Numbered from the stretch's first letter, positions 43,314-53,121 are shown. The stretch is 64,000 nt of DNA from Arthrobacter sp. PAMC 25486 (GCF_000785535.1 NZ_CP007595.1:2130439-2194438); one strand, 5' to 3'. The notes: generated by a model not told the origin, from the sequence alone. Numbers and translations: made by a program.

Positions 43314-44663
43314 CTAGAGGTAGCTTTTGACGTTCTCTTCATAGGACTTCGTGATCGAAGCCGCCGCTGTGGCGAAGGCCTCGGCCGGATCGCCCTGCTG
43401 CAGCATGATCTTCTCCAGTGCCGTGGTCAGGTCCTTGTCCCCGTTGGGAACAAACACCCGACCCCAGTCCTGGACGCGGGTCCCTGCGAGCTGGTCCACT
43501 GCCGTGCGGAACTGTGGCGTCTTGGCGTAGACGGCCTTCATCGTTGCGCCTTCGAGGGCGGAGGTGCGCACCGGCATGTACCCGGTGTTGGAGGAGAAAT
43601 ATGCAGTGTTCTCGGCGTTGGTCAGGAACTTCAGGAACATGCCCGCGGCAAGTTGTTGTTCCGGCGATATCCCGGCTGGGATGGCCAGGCCGGTGCCGCC
43701 AGTGGGGCAGGCCGGGCCTTGGGAGCCCTCGGGAAGGAAACCGGTGCCAACCTCAAACTTGGACGAGGCCAGGATGCCGCTGAGCGATCCCGTGGAGGAG
43801 ATGGTGCACCCGGTGAGGCCGGCACCAAAGTCTGCCACCTGGTCGTTGGCGGTCACTGCCGCGGTTTTGTTGTCGTAAATGATCGTCTGCAGGTACTTCG
43901 CGGCTTCCAGGGCTTCGGGCGTGTCAAGGGTCATGGTCCAATCCTTGGAGTACGCACCACCTGCACCCCACAACATGTTGCAGAACCACCACGCGGTCCA
44001 TGAGGTGCCTTTGCCCAGGCCCAACGGCATAACATCGGTTGCAGACTGGATCTTGGGCGCCCATTCATCAAATTCGGTCCAGGTCTTCGGGGCACGGTCG
44101 GGCAGCCCGGCCTTTTCCCACACCGCCTTGTTGTAGTAGAACAGCGGTGTGGATCGGGCGTAGGGCACAGCCCAGTGTGAATCCGCGAACTCATAGTCGT
44201 TGTAGAGCGTGGTGTTGAAGTCCTCGGTGCCGAAATCCAGGTGCTTGGCCAGCTGGTCCATTGGCAGGATCTGGCCGTTGATCATGTAGCGGAACCACCA
44301 GACGTCGCTGGCAATCACCAGGTCGGGAACGTTACTGGAGCCCGATGCCGCCTGGAACTTCTGGGCAACTTCGTCATAGTTGGCACCGGCGGTGACCAGG
44401 TTGACCTTGATGCCGCTCTCAGCTGTGAAGCGCTTGATGATCTCGGACTCAATGTCCTTGGAGGTGCCGGGGTGGTTGGACCACCAGGTGATCTCCTTGG
44501 CGGGAGTCACAGCCGCCCAGTCGGTGGCGGTGTCCGTTGCGGCCCCGCCGGCCTCGCCGACGGCGGGTCCCCCACAGGCTGCCAGGGCTCCGGCGCCGCC
44601 TACGAGGGCTACAAGTTGGAGCAGCTGGCGGCGGTTCATGTTTGCAAAGGGTGATGCGTTCAT
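43314..44663 (-). CDS. ugpB: ABC transporter substrate-binding lipoprotein, UgpB-like
   Basis: 449 aa. The twin-arginine-like NRRQLLQLVALVGGAGALAAC with lipobox LAAC predicts a Tat-exported lipoprotein. Type-1 SBP body: YARSTPLFYYNKAVWEKAG, KTWTEFDEWAPK, ISSTGSLSGIL and FLKFLTNAENTAYFSSNTGY resemble E. coli UgpB, which binds sn-glycerol-3-phosphate and glycerophosphocholine. Last of glpQ-ugpA-ugpE-ugpB. No ATPase gene is present, so a shared MsiK-type ATPase is likely needed (inference). Confidence 0.82.
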   Translation of the reverse strand: MNASPFANMNRRQLLQLVALVGGAGALAACGGPAVGEAGGAATDTATDWAAVTPAKEITWWSNHPGTSKDIESEIIKRFTAESGIKVNLVTAGANYDEVAQKFQAASGSSNVPDLVIASDVWWFRYMINGQILPMDQLAKHLDFGTEDFNTTLYNDYEFADSHWAVPYARSTPLFYYNKAVWEKAGLPDRAPKTWTEFDEWAPKIQSATDVMPLGLGKGTSWTAWWFCNMLWGAGGAYSKDWTMTLDTPEALEAAKYLQTIIYDNKTAAVTANDQVADFGAGLTGCTISSTGSLSGILASSKFEVGTGFLPEGSQGPACPTGGTGLAIPAGISPEQQLAAGMFLKFLTNAENTAYFSSNTGYMPVRTSALEGATMKAVYAKTPQFRTAVDQLAGTRVQDWGRVFVPNGDKDLTTALEKIMLQQGDPAEAFATAAASITKSYEENVKSYL

Positions 44664-44769
44664 TCTGTCTGTTCTCCTTGAATGGTTTCCACCCTGGTCA
44701 GGGGGCAGTGTCTGGCTTGGTTCTCTGGGTGTGAAGTGTGGTGAAATGCGGCAGCCGGTTGCGGCGAAC

Positions 44770-45690
44770 TTAGCCGGTCACTGCGCCCGACGTGAGCCCT
44801 GTGACGATGCGGCGCTGCAGCAGGAAGAAGACGATCAGCACGGGCACTGTGATGAGCACCGTGCCGGCCATGAGTACGCCCCAGTTGGTGACGCCGTCGT
44901 TGTTCTGCAGCAAGGTCAAGCCCACGGGGAGCGTCATCATTTCGGCCTTGTCCACCACCAGCAGGGGCCACAGGTATTCGTTCCATTCGGAGACGATGGA
45001 CACCAGCGCCACCGCTGCGATGGTCGGGGCCGAGATCGGCACGACAAAGCGCCAGAGGCGGGTCCAATGGCTCGCACCGTCGAGCGCTGCTGCTTCCAGA
45101 ACGGACATCGGCAGCGTCAGAAAGTGCTGGCGGAACAGGAAGGTGCCAAAGGCGCTGGCCAGTCCCGGCAGGATCAGGCCCTGGTAGGTGTTGATCCAGC
45201 CCAGGTCGGAGATCAACGTGTAGTTGGGGATGATGACAATCTGCTGCGGCACCAGAAGCGCGAAGACCACGAGGCCGAAAACAAACTTCTTAAAGGGAAA
45301 CTCCAGGAACACCACGGCGTAGGCGGTGGTTAGACCCAGCGCAATCTTCAGCGTGGCACCGACCACTGTGGTGATCATCGAGTTGATGAAGAAGTTGCCG
45401 AAAGGCACGGCGGCGAGTGCGCCAACATAGTTGGACAGGTCGAAGGACTCCGGCAGCCACTGGATTGGCACGGTGTAGATCTCATCGCGCTCTTTGAAAC
45501 TGGCAAGCAGCATCCAGACAAGCGGCAGGACCATCACGGCCACGGCCAGCAGCATCATGAGATAGCCACCGATCCGGGGTTTGCGCCCCTTTGGCGCTTG
45601 CGTTATTGCTGGTCCGGCTTCCCCGGCATCGGGCCAGGGGGGCATTTCCTGGAGCTTTGCTGAGCTCTTCCTTCTCACATCAAGGCTCAT
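44770..45690 (-). CDS. ugpE: ABC transporter permease, UgpE/MalG-like
   Basis: 306 aa, six membrane segments. The EAA coupling motif is EAAALDGASHWTRLWRFVVP and the C-terminus LLQRRIVTGLTSGAVTG is typical of MalG-type permeases. An N-terminal cytoplasmic ~35 residues precede TM1. Its start codon overlaps the stop of ugpA. Works with ugpA and ugpB in glycerophosphodiester or glycerol-3-phosphate uptake. Confidence 0.85.
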   Translation of the reverse strand: MSLDVRRKSSAKLQEMPPWPDAGEAGPAITQAPKGRKPRIGGYLMMLLAVAVMVLPLVWMLLASFKERDEIYTVPIQWLPESFDLSNYVGALAAVPFGNFFINSMITTVVGATLKIALGLTTAYAVVFLEFPFKKFVFGLVVFALLVPQQIVIIPNYTLISDLGWINTYQGLILPGLASAFGTFLFRQHFLTLPMSVLEAAALDGASHWTRLWRFVVPISAPTIAAVALVSIVSEWNEYLWPLLVVDKAEMMTLPVGLTLLQNNDGVTNWGVLMAGTVLITVPVLIVFFLLQRRIVTGLTSGAVTG

Positions 45691-46649
45691 TAGTAGTGGA
45701 CCTTCTTTTGGATAAACAGCATTTGCACCGCGGTGATCACCAGCAGGACGAAGAACAGGATCGTGGCGATTGCCGAGGAATAGCCGGCCCGCCCCGTGGC
45801 GAATCCTTCCTGGTAGATCTGGTACATCATGGTGGTGGTGCCTTCCAAGGGGCCGCCCTTGGTCATGGCCTGAATGATGTCAAAGGACTGTAGCGAACTG
45901 AGCAGCGTGGTGACGGATAAGAAGAATGTGGTGGGCCCCAGCAGCGGCAGGACCACGTTGCGGAAACTCGCGAAGGCGCCGGCACCATCCAGCGTTGCGG
46001 CTTCCATCAGGTCCTTCGGCACAGCCTGCAGGGCGGCCAGATAGATCAACGCCACGTACCCCACGTTTTTCCATAAGTACACGGTGATGAGCATGGGTAG
46101 CGCCCATGCGGGGTCGTTATACCAGTCCGGTGAGCCCACCCCGATGCCCTTCAAAATTGCCCCGAGCACCCCAAAGTTGGGGTCGAAGACAAAGAGCCAC
46201 AGAAGTCCGACGGCGACTCCGGATAAGACATATGGTGCGACAACTACCGTGCGGGCCAGGCCGGTGCCGCGAAGCTTTCGGTTCAGCAGGAGCGCCAGCG
46301 AGAGTCCCAGCACCATGCCGCCCACCACAGTGGCAAGGGTGAAGATGACCGTCACCCGCACCACGTTGGCAGTTGAGGGGTCAGTGAACCAGCTGGCGTA
46401 GTTGTCCAGACCCACAAATCGTGCGGTGGCGGAACCAATATTCCACTGCAGCAGCGAATACTGCAGGGACTGCAGGAGCGGCTTGTAGGTGAAGATGATC
46501 AGCAGGGCCACATTGGGTCCGGCAAAGAGCAGGAACAGCAACCATGATTTCCATGGTGTGCGGCGTTTGCGCTGCACTACCGGATTCTGGTCCCGGTCTC
46601 GCAGCAGGGCTTGCCGGACGGTACCGGCGGTTGTTGCTAGTTGTGACAT
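45690..46649 (-). CDS. ugpA: ABC transporter permease, UgpA/MalF-like
   Basis: 319 aa, six membrane segments. SWLLFLLFAGPNVALLIIFT begins TM1, and the EAA loop is MEAATLDGAGAFASFRNVVL. FDIIQAMTKGGPLEGTTTMM is the hallmark of this permease class. It lies 4 bp after glpQ and overlaps ugpE, so the four genes form one operon. Confidence 0.85.
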   Translation of the reverse strand: MSQLATTAGTVRQALLRDRDQNPVVQRKRRTPWKSWLLFLLFAGPNVALLIIFTYKPLLQSLQYSLLQWNIGSATARFVGLDNYASWFTDPSTANVVRVTVIFTLATVVGGMVLGLSLALLLNRKLRGTGLARTVVVAPYVLSGVAVGLLWLFVFDPNFGVLGAILKGIGVGSPDWYNDPAWALPMLITVYLWKNVGYVALIYLAALQAVPKDLMEAATLDGAGAFASFRNVVLPLLGPTTFFLSVTTLLSSLQSFDIIQAMTKGGPLEGTTTMMYQIYQEGFATGRAGYSSAIATILFFVLLVITAVQMLFIQKKVHY

Positions 46650-46653
46650 GAGG

Positions 46654-47433
46654 CTAGCTGCCCACTATGGCAGCAGTTGCAGGGATCCCATGGACAGCGA
46701 GTCGTAGCCCCTGCAGCAGTTCGGGATCGTCGGTGCAGATTCCGTCGGCGCCCATGTCAAGCAAGCTCTGTGCCCTGATCGGGTCGTTGATGGTCCAGAC
46801 CCAAGCCTGCAGACCGGCAGCGTGGATACGCTCAATGTCTTCCCGGTCCAGTCCGGCTTCCCAGATGGATACACCCTCGCCACCGTTGTTGAGCGCAAAT
46901 TCAATGGCTGCTGCGAGATCCCGGCCTGCAAACTCATCCTTGCCTACGCCTTCGGGAAGCAGCGGCTGCATCTTCTCAAAGTTCCCCACACACAGCGGGT
47001 AGATCTTGGCGCCGGGTGCCTGGTGGCGAATTTCGGTCAGGGCGTCCCAATCTGCCGATGATGCAAACCAGTCGAGGTTCCGCACTCCGGCGATGACCTC
47101 GGCAACCGGGCCGGCGGAGTTTGAGTCTTTGAGCTCGATGTTGACGCGCAGCTTTCCGGCGGCAAGGTTCAGCACCTGGGCAAGGGTGGGAACGAACTGG
47201 CCGGCACCGGCGTCGAGCAGTCCCAGTTGATGGGCAGTGAACTCGGTAATGTGCCCGGTTCCGTTGGTGGTTCGGTCTGCGGTGTCGTCATGGATCACCA
47301 CGGGAACGTTGTCCGCTGACAGCTGTACATCCAGTTCAATCCCGGCAACGCCCAGTTCAATGGCACGGGCAAAAGCGGCCAGTGTATTCTCCGGGAGATG
47401 TGCTGAAACGCCTCTGTGGGCATAGATGGGCAT
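46654..47433 (-). CDS. glpQ: Glycerophosphodiester phosphodiesterase
   Basis: 259 aa TIM-barrel GDPD, cytoplasmic (no signal peptide). Catalytic H6 and H48 and metal ligands E33 and D35 are seen in AHRGVSAHLPENTLAAF, GIELDVQLSADN and VIHDDTADRTT. The C-terminus has AWVWTINDP and MGADGICTDDPELL. Hydrolyses glycerophosphodiesters to glycerol-3-phosphate. Good GAGGAG ribosome site upstream. First gene of the operon with ugpA, ugpE and ugpB, which supports import of the diesters and their cleavage inside the cell. Confidence 0.9.
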   Translation of the reverse strand: MPIYAHRGVSAHLPENTLAAFARAIELGVAGIELDVQLSADNVPVVIHDDTADRTTNGTGHITEFTAHQLGLLDAGAGQFVPTLAQVLNLAAGKLRVNIELKDSNSAGPVAEVIAGVRNLDWFASSADWDALTEIRHQAPGAKIYPLCVGNFEKMQPLLPEGVGKDEFAGRDLAAAIEFALNNGGEGVSIWEAGLDREDIERIHAAGLQAWVWTINDPIRAQSLLDMGADGICTDDPELLQGLRLAVHGIPATAAIVGS

Positions 47434-47628
47434 GGCCTGGCACTCCTCAATATTGTGGTCAGAGGGGCAGACTGCGCTCAGTCGGCGGGCGCCCCTACGG
47501 CTTCATTTGCAAAGCTACAGAGGGCAGTACGTGATCGGGTGGCGCCAAGATGGACAGCAGGAAAACGCTCACTAAAGACTTGCTTCCCACCATGGGATTC
47601 ACGTCACAGGCCAATCATGCTATTAAAC

Positions 47629-47699
47629 AACTGGCCCGCAGAAGCCGGTGAAAAATCAACGTTGTGGGTCGATTTTCGCCGTCTTCTGCGGGGCAGATT
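47629..47699. repeat. Family B hairpin repeat, copy 2
   Basis: 71 bp with ends AACTGGCCCGCAGAAG and CTTCTGCGGGGCAGATT and an inner AAAATC/GATTTT pair. It shares AACTGGCCCGCAG and GTCGATT-TCGCCGTCT-CTGCGGG with copy 1. The inner stem differs by a compensatory G-C to A-T change, which implies selection on the hairpin. It lies 26 bp past the map stop. Confidence 0.85.
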
Positions 47700-47724
47700 G
47701 AGGAGGTGGGCAGGGAAGTGGGGA

Positions 47725-48561
47725 CTAGTCCAGCGGGACCGGGGTGACGCCCCACGGCGCGAGACGCTCCGCACCGCCGTCGTCTGCTGTGAGAACCCAG
47801 ATGCCCTTGCTGTGGACCGCAACGGAGTGTTCCCAGTGGGCGGCGCGGGACTTGTCGGTGGTGACAACAGTCCAATCGTCCTCGAGTGTGACCGTCTCGA
47901 GGCCGCCGCGGACCAGCATGGGCTCCAGCGCCAGGCACATGCCGGGCTTGAGCTTGGGGCCGCGGTGCTTGGAGGCATAGTTCAGTACGTCCGGGGGCAT
48001 GTGCATGGCGGATCCAATGCCGTGGCCCACGTAGTCTTCCAGGATCGCGAGTTCCGGCCCGGGCTGGGAGGTGACGTAGTCATCGATGGCGTCGCCGATG
48101 TCGCCGACGTATTTGGCGGACGCCATGGCGGCAATGCCGCGCCACATGCTCTCTTCGGTGATGTCGGAGAGGCGGCGGTCGGCGGGGTCCTCGGCGGCGG
48201 GGCCGCCCACGATGACGCTGCGGGCGGAGTCGGAGTGCCAGCCTTCGACGATGGCGCCGCCGTCGATGGAGAGCAGGTCGCCAGCCTCCAACACGCGGGC
48301 CCCGGGAATGCCGTGAACGACTTCCTCATTGACCGAGGTGCAGATGGTTGCCGGGAAGTCGTAGTAGCCGAGGAAGTTGGAGGTGGCTCCGGCTTTCTTC
48401 AGCTCGGCTGCGAAGATGGCGTCGAGCTCGCCCGTGGTCACACCCGGGGACACAGCAGCAATGGTGGTTTTCAGGGCGGCGTCAAGGATGAGTCCGCTGC
48501 GGCGCATGATGCGCATTTGGTCGATGGTCTTGTATTCAATTTTTTGTTGGCCGAATGCCAT
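47725..48561 (-). CDS. map: Methionine aminopeptidase type I
   Basis: 278 aa. The five metal ligands are expected at SIDGGAIVEGWHSD, SARSVIVG, GHGIGSAMHMPPDV, LALEPMLV and DKSRAAHWEHSV; all segments are intact. IEYKTIDQMRIMRRSGLILD is the typical N-terminus. Removes the initiator Met. Follows adk after 122 bp that contain a strong hairpin. In most relatives infA follows; here ~5.8 kb intervene. Confidence 0.97.
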   Translation of the reverse strand: MAFGQQKIEYKTIDQMRIMRRSGLILDAALKTTIAAVSPGVTTGELDAIFAAELKKAGATSNFLGYYDFPATICTSVNEEVVHGIPGARVLEAGDLLSIDGGAIVEGWHSDSARSVIVGGPAAEDPADRRLSDITEESMWRGIAAMASAKYVGDIGDAIDDYVTSQPGPELAILEDYVGHGIGSAMHMPPDVLNYASKHRGPKLKPGMCLALEPMLVRGGLETVTLEDDWTVVTTDKSRAAHWEHSVAVHSKGIWVLTADDGGAERLAPWGVTPVPLD

Positions 48562-48585
48562 GAAAGAACCCTTTCGCTACGGGAA

Positions 48586-48633
48586 ATGATGCAGGGCTCC
48601 TCCCCTGAACTGCGGGAAGGAGCCCTGCATCAT
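48586..48633 (-). terminator. Hairpin between adk and map
   Basis: A perfect 16-bp stem ATGATGCAGGGCTCCT (48586-48601) with 48618-48633, loop 16 bases. Without a clear T-run it could be an attenuator letting part of the transcripts into map. Confidence 0.65.
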
Positions 48634-48683
48634 AACCAGGCGCCTTGTTGCCGGCGCCGATTGATAAAACTGTTTGCCTGCAA

Positions 48684-49268
48684 TTAGGCGGCTTTGCCCT
48701 GGCGCTTATTGATGGCTTCCATGACACGCGCTGTCACGTCGTCCATTTCACCGAGACCGTCAACCTTGGCCAGAATGCCGCGCTCCGCATAGCGTGACAC
48801 CACAACCTCAGTTTGTTCGCGATAGAGATCCAGACGGTGGCGGATGACTGCTTCGTTGTCATCGCTGCGCCCGGTTTCCAGGGCCCGCCCGTGCAGGCGC
48901 TTAACCAGTTCTTCGTCATCAGCTGTCAGCTGGACAACAATGTCGAGCTTGACGCCGGCTGAGGCCAGAATGTCATCCAGTTCATCCACTTGGGGGGACG
49001 TGCGCGGGTAGCCGTCCAGGAGGAAGCCTTCCGAGACGTCACTCTGTGCGAGCCGATCGCGAACCATGCGGTTGGTGACACTGTCAGGAACGAAGTCTCC
49101 GTTGTCGATGTACTTCTTCGCCTCAATACCGAGCGGCGTTTCACCCTTGACGTTGGCGCGGAAGATGTCACCGGTGGAGATGGCAACAATGCCCAGTTCT
49201 CCACAGATGCGTTCTGCCTGTGTGCCTTTGCCTGACCCGGGAGGTCCAATAATCAGCATTCTTGTCAT
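48684..49268 (-). CDS. adk: Adenylate kinase
   Basis: 194 aa, the short-LID form lacking the zinc LID insert. P-loop IIGPPGSGKGTQAERICGEL, NMP-binding ISTGDIFRANV and DGYPRTSPQVDELD are intact. Its start overlaps the secY stop by 4 bp, the classic spc-operon order secY-adk-map. Confidence 0.97.
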   Translation of the reverse strand: MTRMLIIGPPGSGKGTQAERICGELGIVAISTGDIFRANVKGETPLGIEAKKYIDNGDFVPDSVTNRMVRDRLAQSDVSEGFLLDGYPRTSPQVDELDDILASAGVKLDIVVQLTADDEELVKRLHGRALETGRSDDNEAVIRHRLDLYREQTEVVVSRYAERGILAKVDGLGEMDDVTARVMEAINKRQGKAA

Positions 49269-50590
49269 CGCAGTAGCCCTTCGTAGTGACGTTGCTGGAG
49301 TTGCGCATCAATCTGCTTGACCGTCTCCAAACCAACACCAACCACAATGAGGATGGAGGTGCCGCCGAACGGGAAGTTCTGGTTGGCACCCACCATCACC
49401 AAGGCGATGAGCGGAATCAAGGCGACAATACCCAAGTACATTGAGCCCGGGAGCGTGATGCGTGAAATAACGTATTGCAGGTAATCCTGGGTGGGACGAC
49501 CGGCACGGATGCCGGGGATGAACCCACCGTACTTCTTCATGTTGTCGGACACTTCTTCAGGGTTAAAGGTGATCGCAACATAGAAGTACGTGAAGCCAAT
49601 GGTCAACAGGAAGTACAGCAGCATGTAGATCGGGTGATCGCCACGCGTGAGGTAATTGTTGATCCATTCAATCCATACCGGAATGTCGGTGCTGTTGGCC
49701 GGGGTGGCGAACTGGGCAACGAGGGCCGGCAGGTAAAGCATGGACGAGGCGAAGATAACAGGGATAACACCGGCCATGTTCACCTTGATGGGAATGTAGG
49801 TGCTGGTGCCTCCCATGGTGCGTCGGCCAACCATGCGCTTGGCGTACTGCACGGGGATGCGGCGCTGCGACTGCTCAACGAAAACAACGAGTGCCACAAC
49901 GAGCAGGCCGATGGCCATGACGGTCAGGAACGTGCCCCAGCCCTGGGTCTTCAGGATGGCGCCCAAGGAGGTGGGGAACATGGCCGCAATGGCCACGAAG
50001 ATCAGCAAGGACATGCCGTTGCCGACACCCTTTTCGGTGACGAGCTCACCCATCCACATGATCAAGCCGGAACCGGCGGTCAAGGTGATGATGAGCAGCA
50101 GGATCGTGATCAGGTTGTCATTGGGAATCAAGGCACCGGGAGTTCCCGCAGCACCACAGCCGGCAAAGAGCTGCCCGGAGCGTGCCAGTGTCACCAACGT
50201 GGTGGCGTTGAGCAGTCCCAAGGCGATGGTGAGGTAACGCGTGTACTGGGTCAGCTGTCCCTGGCCCTGGGCACCTTCAAGATGAAGTTCCTGGAAACGG
50301 GGGATCACTACACGCAGCAGCTGAACGATGATGCTGGCGGTGATGTAGGGCATGATTCCCAGCGCAAAGATGGAAACCTGCAGCAAGGCGCCGCCGCTGA
50401 ACAAGTTAACAAGCTGGTAGATGCCCTGACTGGTGTCAGCAGCATTCACACACTGTTGGACGTTGCGGTAATCAATTCCAGGCGATGGGATGAAAGCACC
50501 CATTCGGAAGATGGCAAGAATTCCCAGCGTGAACAACAACTTGCGTCGCAGATCAGGCGTGCGAAAGGCGCGGCCAAATGCGGTAAGCAA
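49265..50590 (-). CDS. secY: Protein translocase subunit SecY
   Basis: 441 aa, ten membrane segments. The N-terminus is LTAFGRAFRTPDLRRKLLFT, the plug region includes GGALLQVSIFALGIMPYITA, and the cytoplasmic C5 loop has QSQRRIPVQYAKRMVGRR. KKYGGFIPGIRAGRPTQDYL is also invariant. Forms the Sec channel. 219 bp and a terminator-like hairpin separate it from rplO, so it may have its own promoter. Confidence 0.98.
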   Translation of the reverse strand: MLTAFGRAFRTPDLRRKLLFTLGILAIFRMGAFIPSPGIDYRNVQQCVNAADTSQGIYQLVNLFSGGALLQVSIFALGIMPYITASIIVQLLRVVIPRFQELHLEGAQGQGQLTQYTRYLTIALGLLNATTLVTLARSGQLFAGCGAAGTPGALIPNDNLITILLLIITLTAGSGLIMWMGELVTEKGVGNGMSLLIFVAIAAMFPTSLGAILKTQGWGTFLTVMAIGLLVVALVVFVEQSQRRIPVQYAKRMVGRRTMGGTSTYIPIKVNMAGVIPVIFASSMLYLPALVAQFATPANSTDIPVWIEWINNYLTRGDHPIYMLLYFLLTIGFTYFYVAITFNPEEVSDNMKKYGGFIPGIRAGRPTQDYLQYVISRITLPGSMYLGIVALIPLIALVMVGANQNFPFGGTSILIVVGVGLETVKQIDAQLQQRHYEGLLR

Positions 50591-50743
50591 GCGTCCTCCT
50601 GATGTGTAGTAATGAGAGTGGCTTTCATAACGAAGCCCAATGACAGAGTCTAGTGGGTCAGCTCACTCCCACTGAAACTGTGACCGTTAAGCCACAGCCA
50701 AAAAGTGAGGGATGCAAACCCCGCAACAAAACGAAAGACCCCT

Positions 50744-50773
50744 GGTGAGCGGAACATGAGCTCCGCCCACCAA
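50744..50773 (-). terminator. Hairpin between rplO and secY
   Basis: TGGTGAGCGGA (50744-50754) pairs with TCCGCCCACCA (50763-50773) with one mismatch that is a G-U pair on the minus transcript. The minus strand continues AGGGGTCTTTCGTTTTG, a T-rich tail. It suggests that secY-adk-map is at least partly separate from the ribosomal genes. Confidence 0.65.
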
Positions 50774-50809
50774 GAGTCTAGTCGCTAGATGTGCGCATTT
50801 TTGAACTTT

Positions 50810-51289
50810 TTACAGTTCGGTGGTGGTGCCACCTGCAGCAGTGATCTTCTCAACTGCGCTGGTGGAGAACGCGTCGACAGCAATATCAACCTTGACGGTG
50901 ATCTCGCCGGTGCCGAGCACCTTCACGGGCTGGTTCTTGCGAACGGCGCCCTTCTCAACCAATGCCTCAACGGTGACGGTGCCACCCTCGGGGAACAGTT
51001 CGTTGATGCGGTCCAGGTTTACAACCTGGAACTCAACGCGGAACGGGTTCTTGAAGCCACGCAGCTTCGGCAGGCGCATGTGCAGCGGCAGCTGGCCGCC
51101 AGCAAAGCCAGCCTTTACCTGGTAGCGGGCCTTGGTACCCTTGGTACCGCGACCTGCGGTCTTACCCTTGGATCCTTCACCACGGCCAACACGGGTTTTA
51201 GCCGTCTTGGCACCAGGTGCGGGTCGCAGGTGGTGAACCTTCAGTGCGTTCTGCTTTTCAACAGTCTCAGCTGTATTCTTTTCAGCCAC
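50810..51289 (-). CDS. rplO: 50S ribosomal protein L15
   Basis: 159 aa. [51 protein letters not shown] and the C-terminal [16 protein letters not shown] are the family blocks. Lies 2 bp after rpmD; the last ribosomal gene before secY. Confidence 0.97.
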   Translation of the reverse strand: MAEKNTAETVEKQNALKVHHLRPAPGAKTAKTRVGRGEGSKGKTAGRGTKGTKARYQVKAGFAGGQLPLHMRLPKLRGFKNPFRVEFQVVNLDRINELFPEGGTVTVEALVEKGAVRKNQPVKVLGTGEITVKVDIAVDAFSTSAVEKITAAGGTTTEL

Positions 51290-51291
51290 TT

Positions 51292-51504
51292 TTACTTCGC
51301 CTCCTCAACCTTGATCAGGTGCGGAACCGTGTTGACCATGCCGACGGTCACTGCATCAGCGGTACGAACGACAGAGTCGCCGATGTGCTTCAGGCCCAGT
51401 GAACGAAGGCAATCCTTCTGGTTCTGCTTGGCACCAATGATGCCCTTGATCTGCGTGATTTCCAGCTTCTTCTCAGAAACCTGAACATTCTTCGGTGTCG
51501 TCAT
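51292..51504 (-). CDS. rpmD: 50S ribosomal protein L30
   Basis: 70 aa. [20 protein letters not shown] and [20 protein letters not shown] are the two conserved halves. Overlaps rpsE by one base and is followed by rplO. Confidence 0.97.
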   Translation of the reverse strand: MTTPKNVQVSEKKLEITQIKGIIGAKQNQKDCLRSLGLKHIGDSVVRTADAVTVGMVNTVPHLIKVEEAK

Positions 51505-52214
51505 TACAGACCTGCCTTTTGCATATTGCGCAACAGCACGGCCGGAGCAACCTCATCCAAGGGCAGGCCGCGGCGAGCCGCAACAGCCTTGGGGTCTTCC
51601 AGGCCCTTCAAAGCAGCAACAGTTGCGTGAACAATGTTGATGGCGTTGGAGGAACCCAGTGACTTGGACAGCACGTCGTGGATGCCAACGCATTCCAGGA
51701 TGGCGCGGACCGGACCACCGGCGATAACACCGGTACCAGCTGCAGCCGGACGGAGCAGGACGACGCCGGCAGCGGCCTCACCCTGTACGCGGTGCGGAAT
51801 GGTCTTGCCCACCATGGGTACGCGGAAGAAGGACTTCTTGGCTTCTTCAACACCCTTGGCGATAGCGGCAGGAACTTCCTTAGCCTTGCCGTAACCGACG
51901 CCAACCATGCCGTTGCCGTCACCAACGATGACGAGTGCGGTGAAGCTGAAGCGACGACCACCCTTGACAACCTTGGCAACACGGTTGATGTTGACTACGC
52001 GCTCGATGAACTGGCTCTTCTCAGCCTCGCGTCCACCGTCACGACCACGGCCACGGCCACCGTCGCGACCGCCTTCGCGGCCTCCACGAGCACCATCGCG
52101 ACCGCCACGGCCGCGGGCGCTGTCTGCGCCTGCAGCAGTCTCAGTCTTTGCGGCGGCACCGTCAGCTGCAGTTGCTTCTGACACAGTGTTCTCCTTGTTA
52201 ATGTTTTCGGTCAC
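51504..52214 (-). CDS. rpsE: 30S ribosomal protein S5 with RG-rich N-terminal extension
   Basis: 236 aa, against ~165 in E. coli. The conserved S5 starts at about residue 66 ([20 protein letters not shown]) and includes [20 protein letters not shown] and [18 protein letters not shown]. Before it, residues 33-62 are almost wholly Arg, Gly and Asp ([15 protein letters not shown]). Such RG-rich tails bind RNA in other proteins; the role here is unknown. Overlaps rplR by 4 bp. Confidence 0.97.
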   Translation of the reverse strand: MTENINKENTVSEATAADGAAAKTETAAGADSARGRGGRDGARGGREGGRDGGRGRGRDGGREAEKSQFIERVVNINRVAKVVKGGRRFSFTALVIVGDGNGMVGVGYGKAKEVPAAIAKGVEEAKKSFFRVPMVGKTIPHRVQGEAAAGVVLLRPAAAGTGVIAGGPVRAILECVGIHDVLSKSLGSSNAINIVHATVAALKGLEDPKAVAARRGLPLDEVAPAVLLRNMQKAGL

Positions 52215-52582
52215 AGTGCCAGCCCGCCTTCACGTGCACCGTCAGCGATTGCTGCGACGCGGCCGTGGTAACGGTTACCGCCACGGTCGAAGACAACAGC
52301 TTCGATGCCGGCAGCCTTGGCGCGCTCTGCAATAAGCTCACCAACGCGCTTGGCCTTGGCGGTCTTGTCACCGTCAAAAGCACGCAGATCGGCTTCCAGA
52401 GTCGATGCCGACACCAGGGTCAGGCCCTGGGTGTCATCGATGACCTGAACGAATACGTGGCGCGCAGAGCGGTTGACCACCAGACGCGGGCGTACTGTGG
52501 TGCCACTGACGCGCTTGCGCACTCGCAGGTGGCGACGGCCGCGTGCTGCGGCCTTGGACTTTCCTCGTACGGATAGTGCCAT
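52211..52582 (-). CDS. rplR: 50S ribosomal protein L18
   Basis: 123 aa. [35 protein letters not shown] and [20 protein letters not shown] identify L18, the 5S rRNA-binding protein. Basic N-terminus; 2 bp after rplF. Confidence 0.97.
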   Translation of the reverse strand: MALSVRGKSKAAARGRRHLRVRKRVSGTTVRPRLVVNRSARHVFVQVIDDTQGLTLVSASTLEADLRAFDGDKTAKAKRVGELIAERAKAAGIEAVVFDRGGNRYHGRVAAIADGAREGGLAL

Positions 52583-52584
52583 GG

Positions 52585-53121
52585 TTACTTACCAGCCTTT
52601 CCGACCTTGCGGCGGATGATTTCGCCGGCGTAGCGTACGCCCTTACCCTTGTACGGGTCGGACTTGCGCAGCTTGCGGATGTTGGCAGCAACTTCGCCCA
52701 CCTGCTGCTTGTCAATGCCTGACACGGAGAGCTTAGTGGGGCTCTCAACTGCCAGTGTGATGCCTTCGGGTGCCTCGATGACAACCGGGTGGCTGAAGCC
52801 GAGTGCGAACTCAAGGTTCGCGCCCTTGGCGACTACGCGGTAACCGGTACCAACAATTTCCAGCTTCTTCTCGTAGCCCGCAGTGACACCGATGATCAGG
52901 TTGTCAATGAGGGTGCGAGTTAGGCCGTGGCGAGCACGTGAATCGCGCTCATCGTTGGGGCGGCTAACGGTAATGGTGTTCTCTTCGAGAGTAACCGTGA
53001 TGGGGCTGGCAACAGTGTGTGTCAGCGATCCCTTCGGGCCCTTGACGGAAACCAGGTTATCTTCAACCTTGACCTCAACGCCGGCAGGCACGGAGATGGG
53101 GAGACGTCCAATACGTGACAT
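52585..53121 (-). CDS. rplF: 50S ribosomal protein L6
   Basis: 178 aa. [20 protein letters not shown], the duplicated alpha/beta domains, and the C-terminal [19 protein letters not shown] signature. Located 23 bp after rpsH. Confidence 0.98.
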   Translation of the reverse strand: MSRIGRLPISVPAGVEVKVEDNLVSVKGPKGSLTHTVASPITVTLEENTITVSRPNDERDSRARHGLTRTLIDNLIIGVTAGYEKKLEIVGTGYRVVAKGANLEFALGFSHPVVIEAPEGITLAVESPTKLSVSGIDKQQVGEVAANIRKLRKSDPYKGKGVRYAGEIIRRKVGKAGK

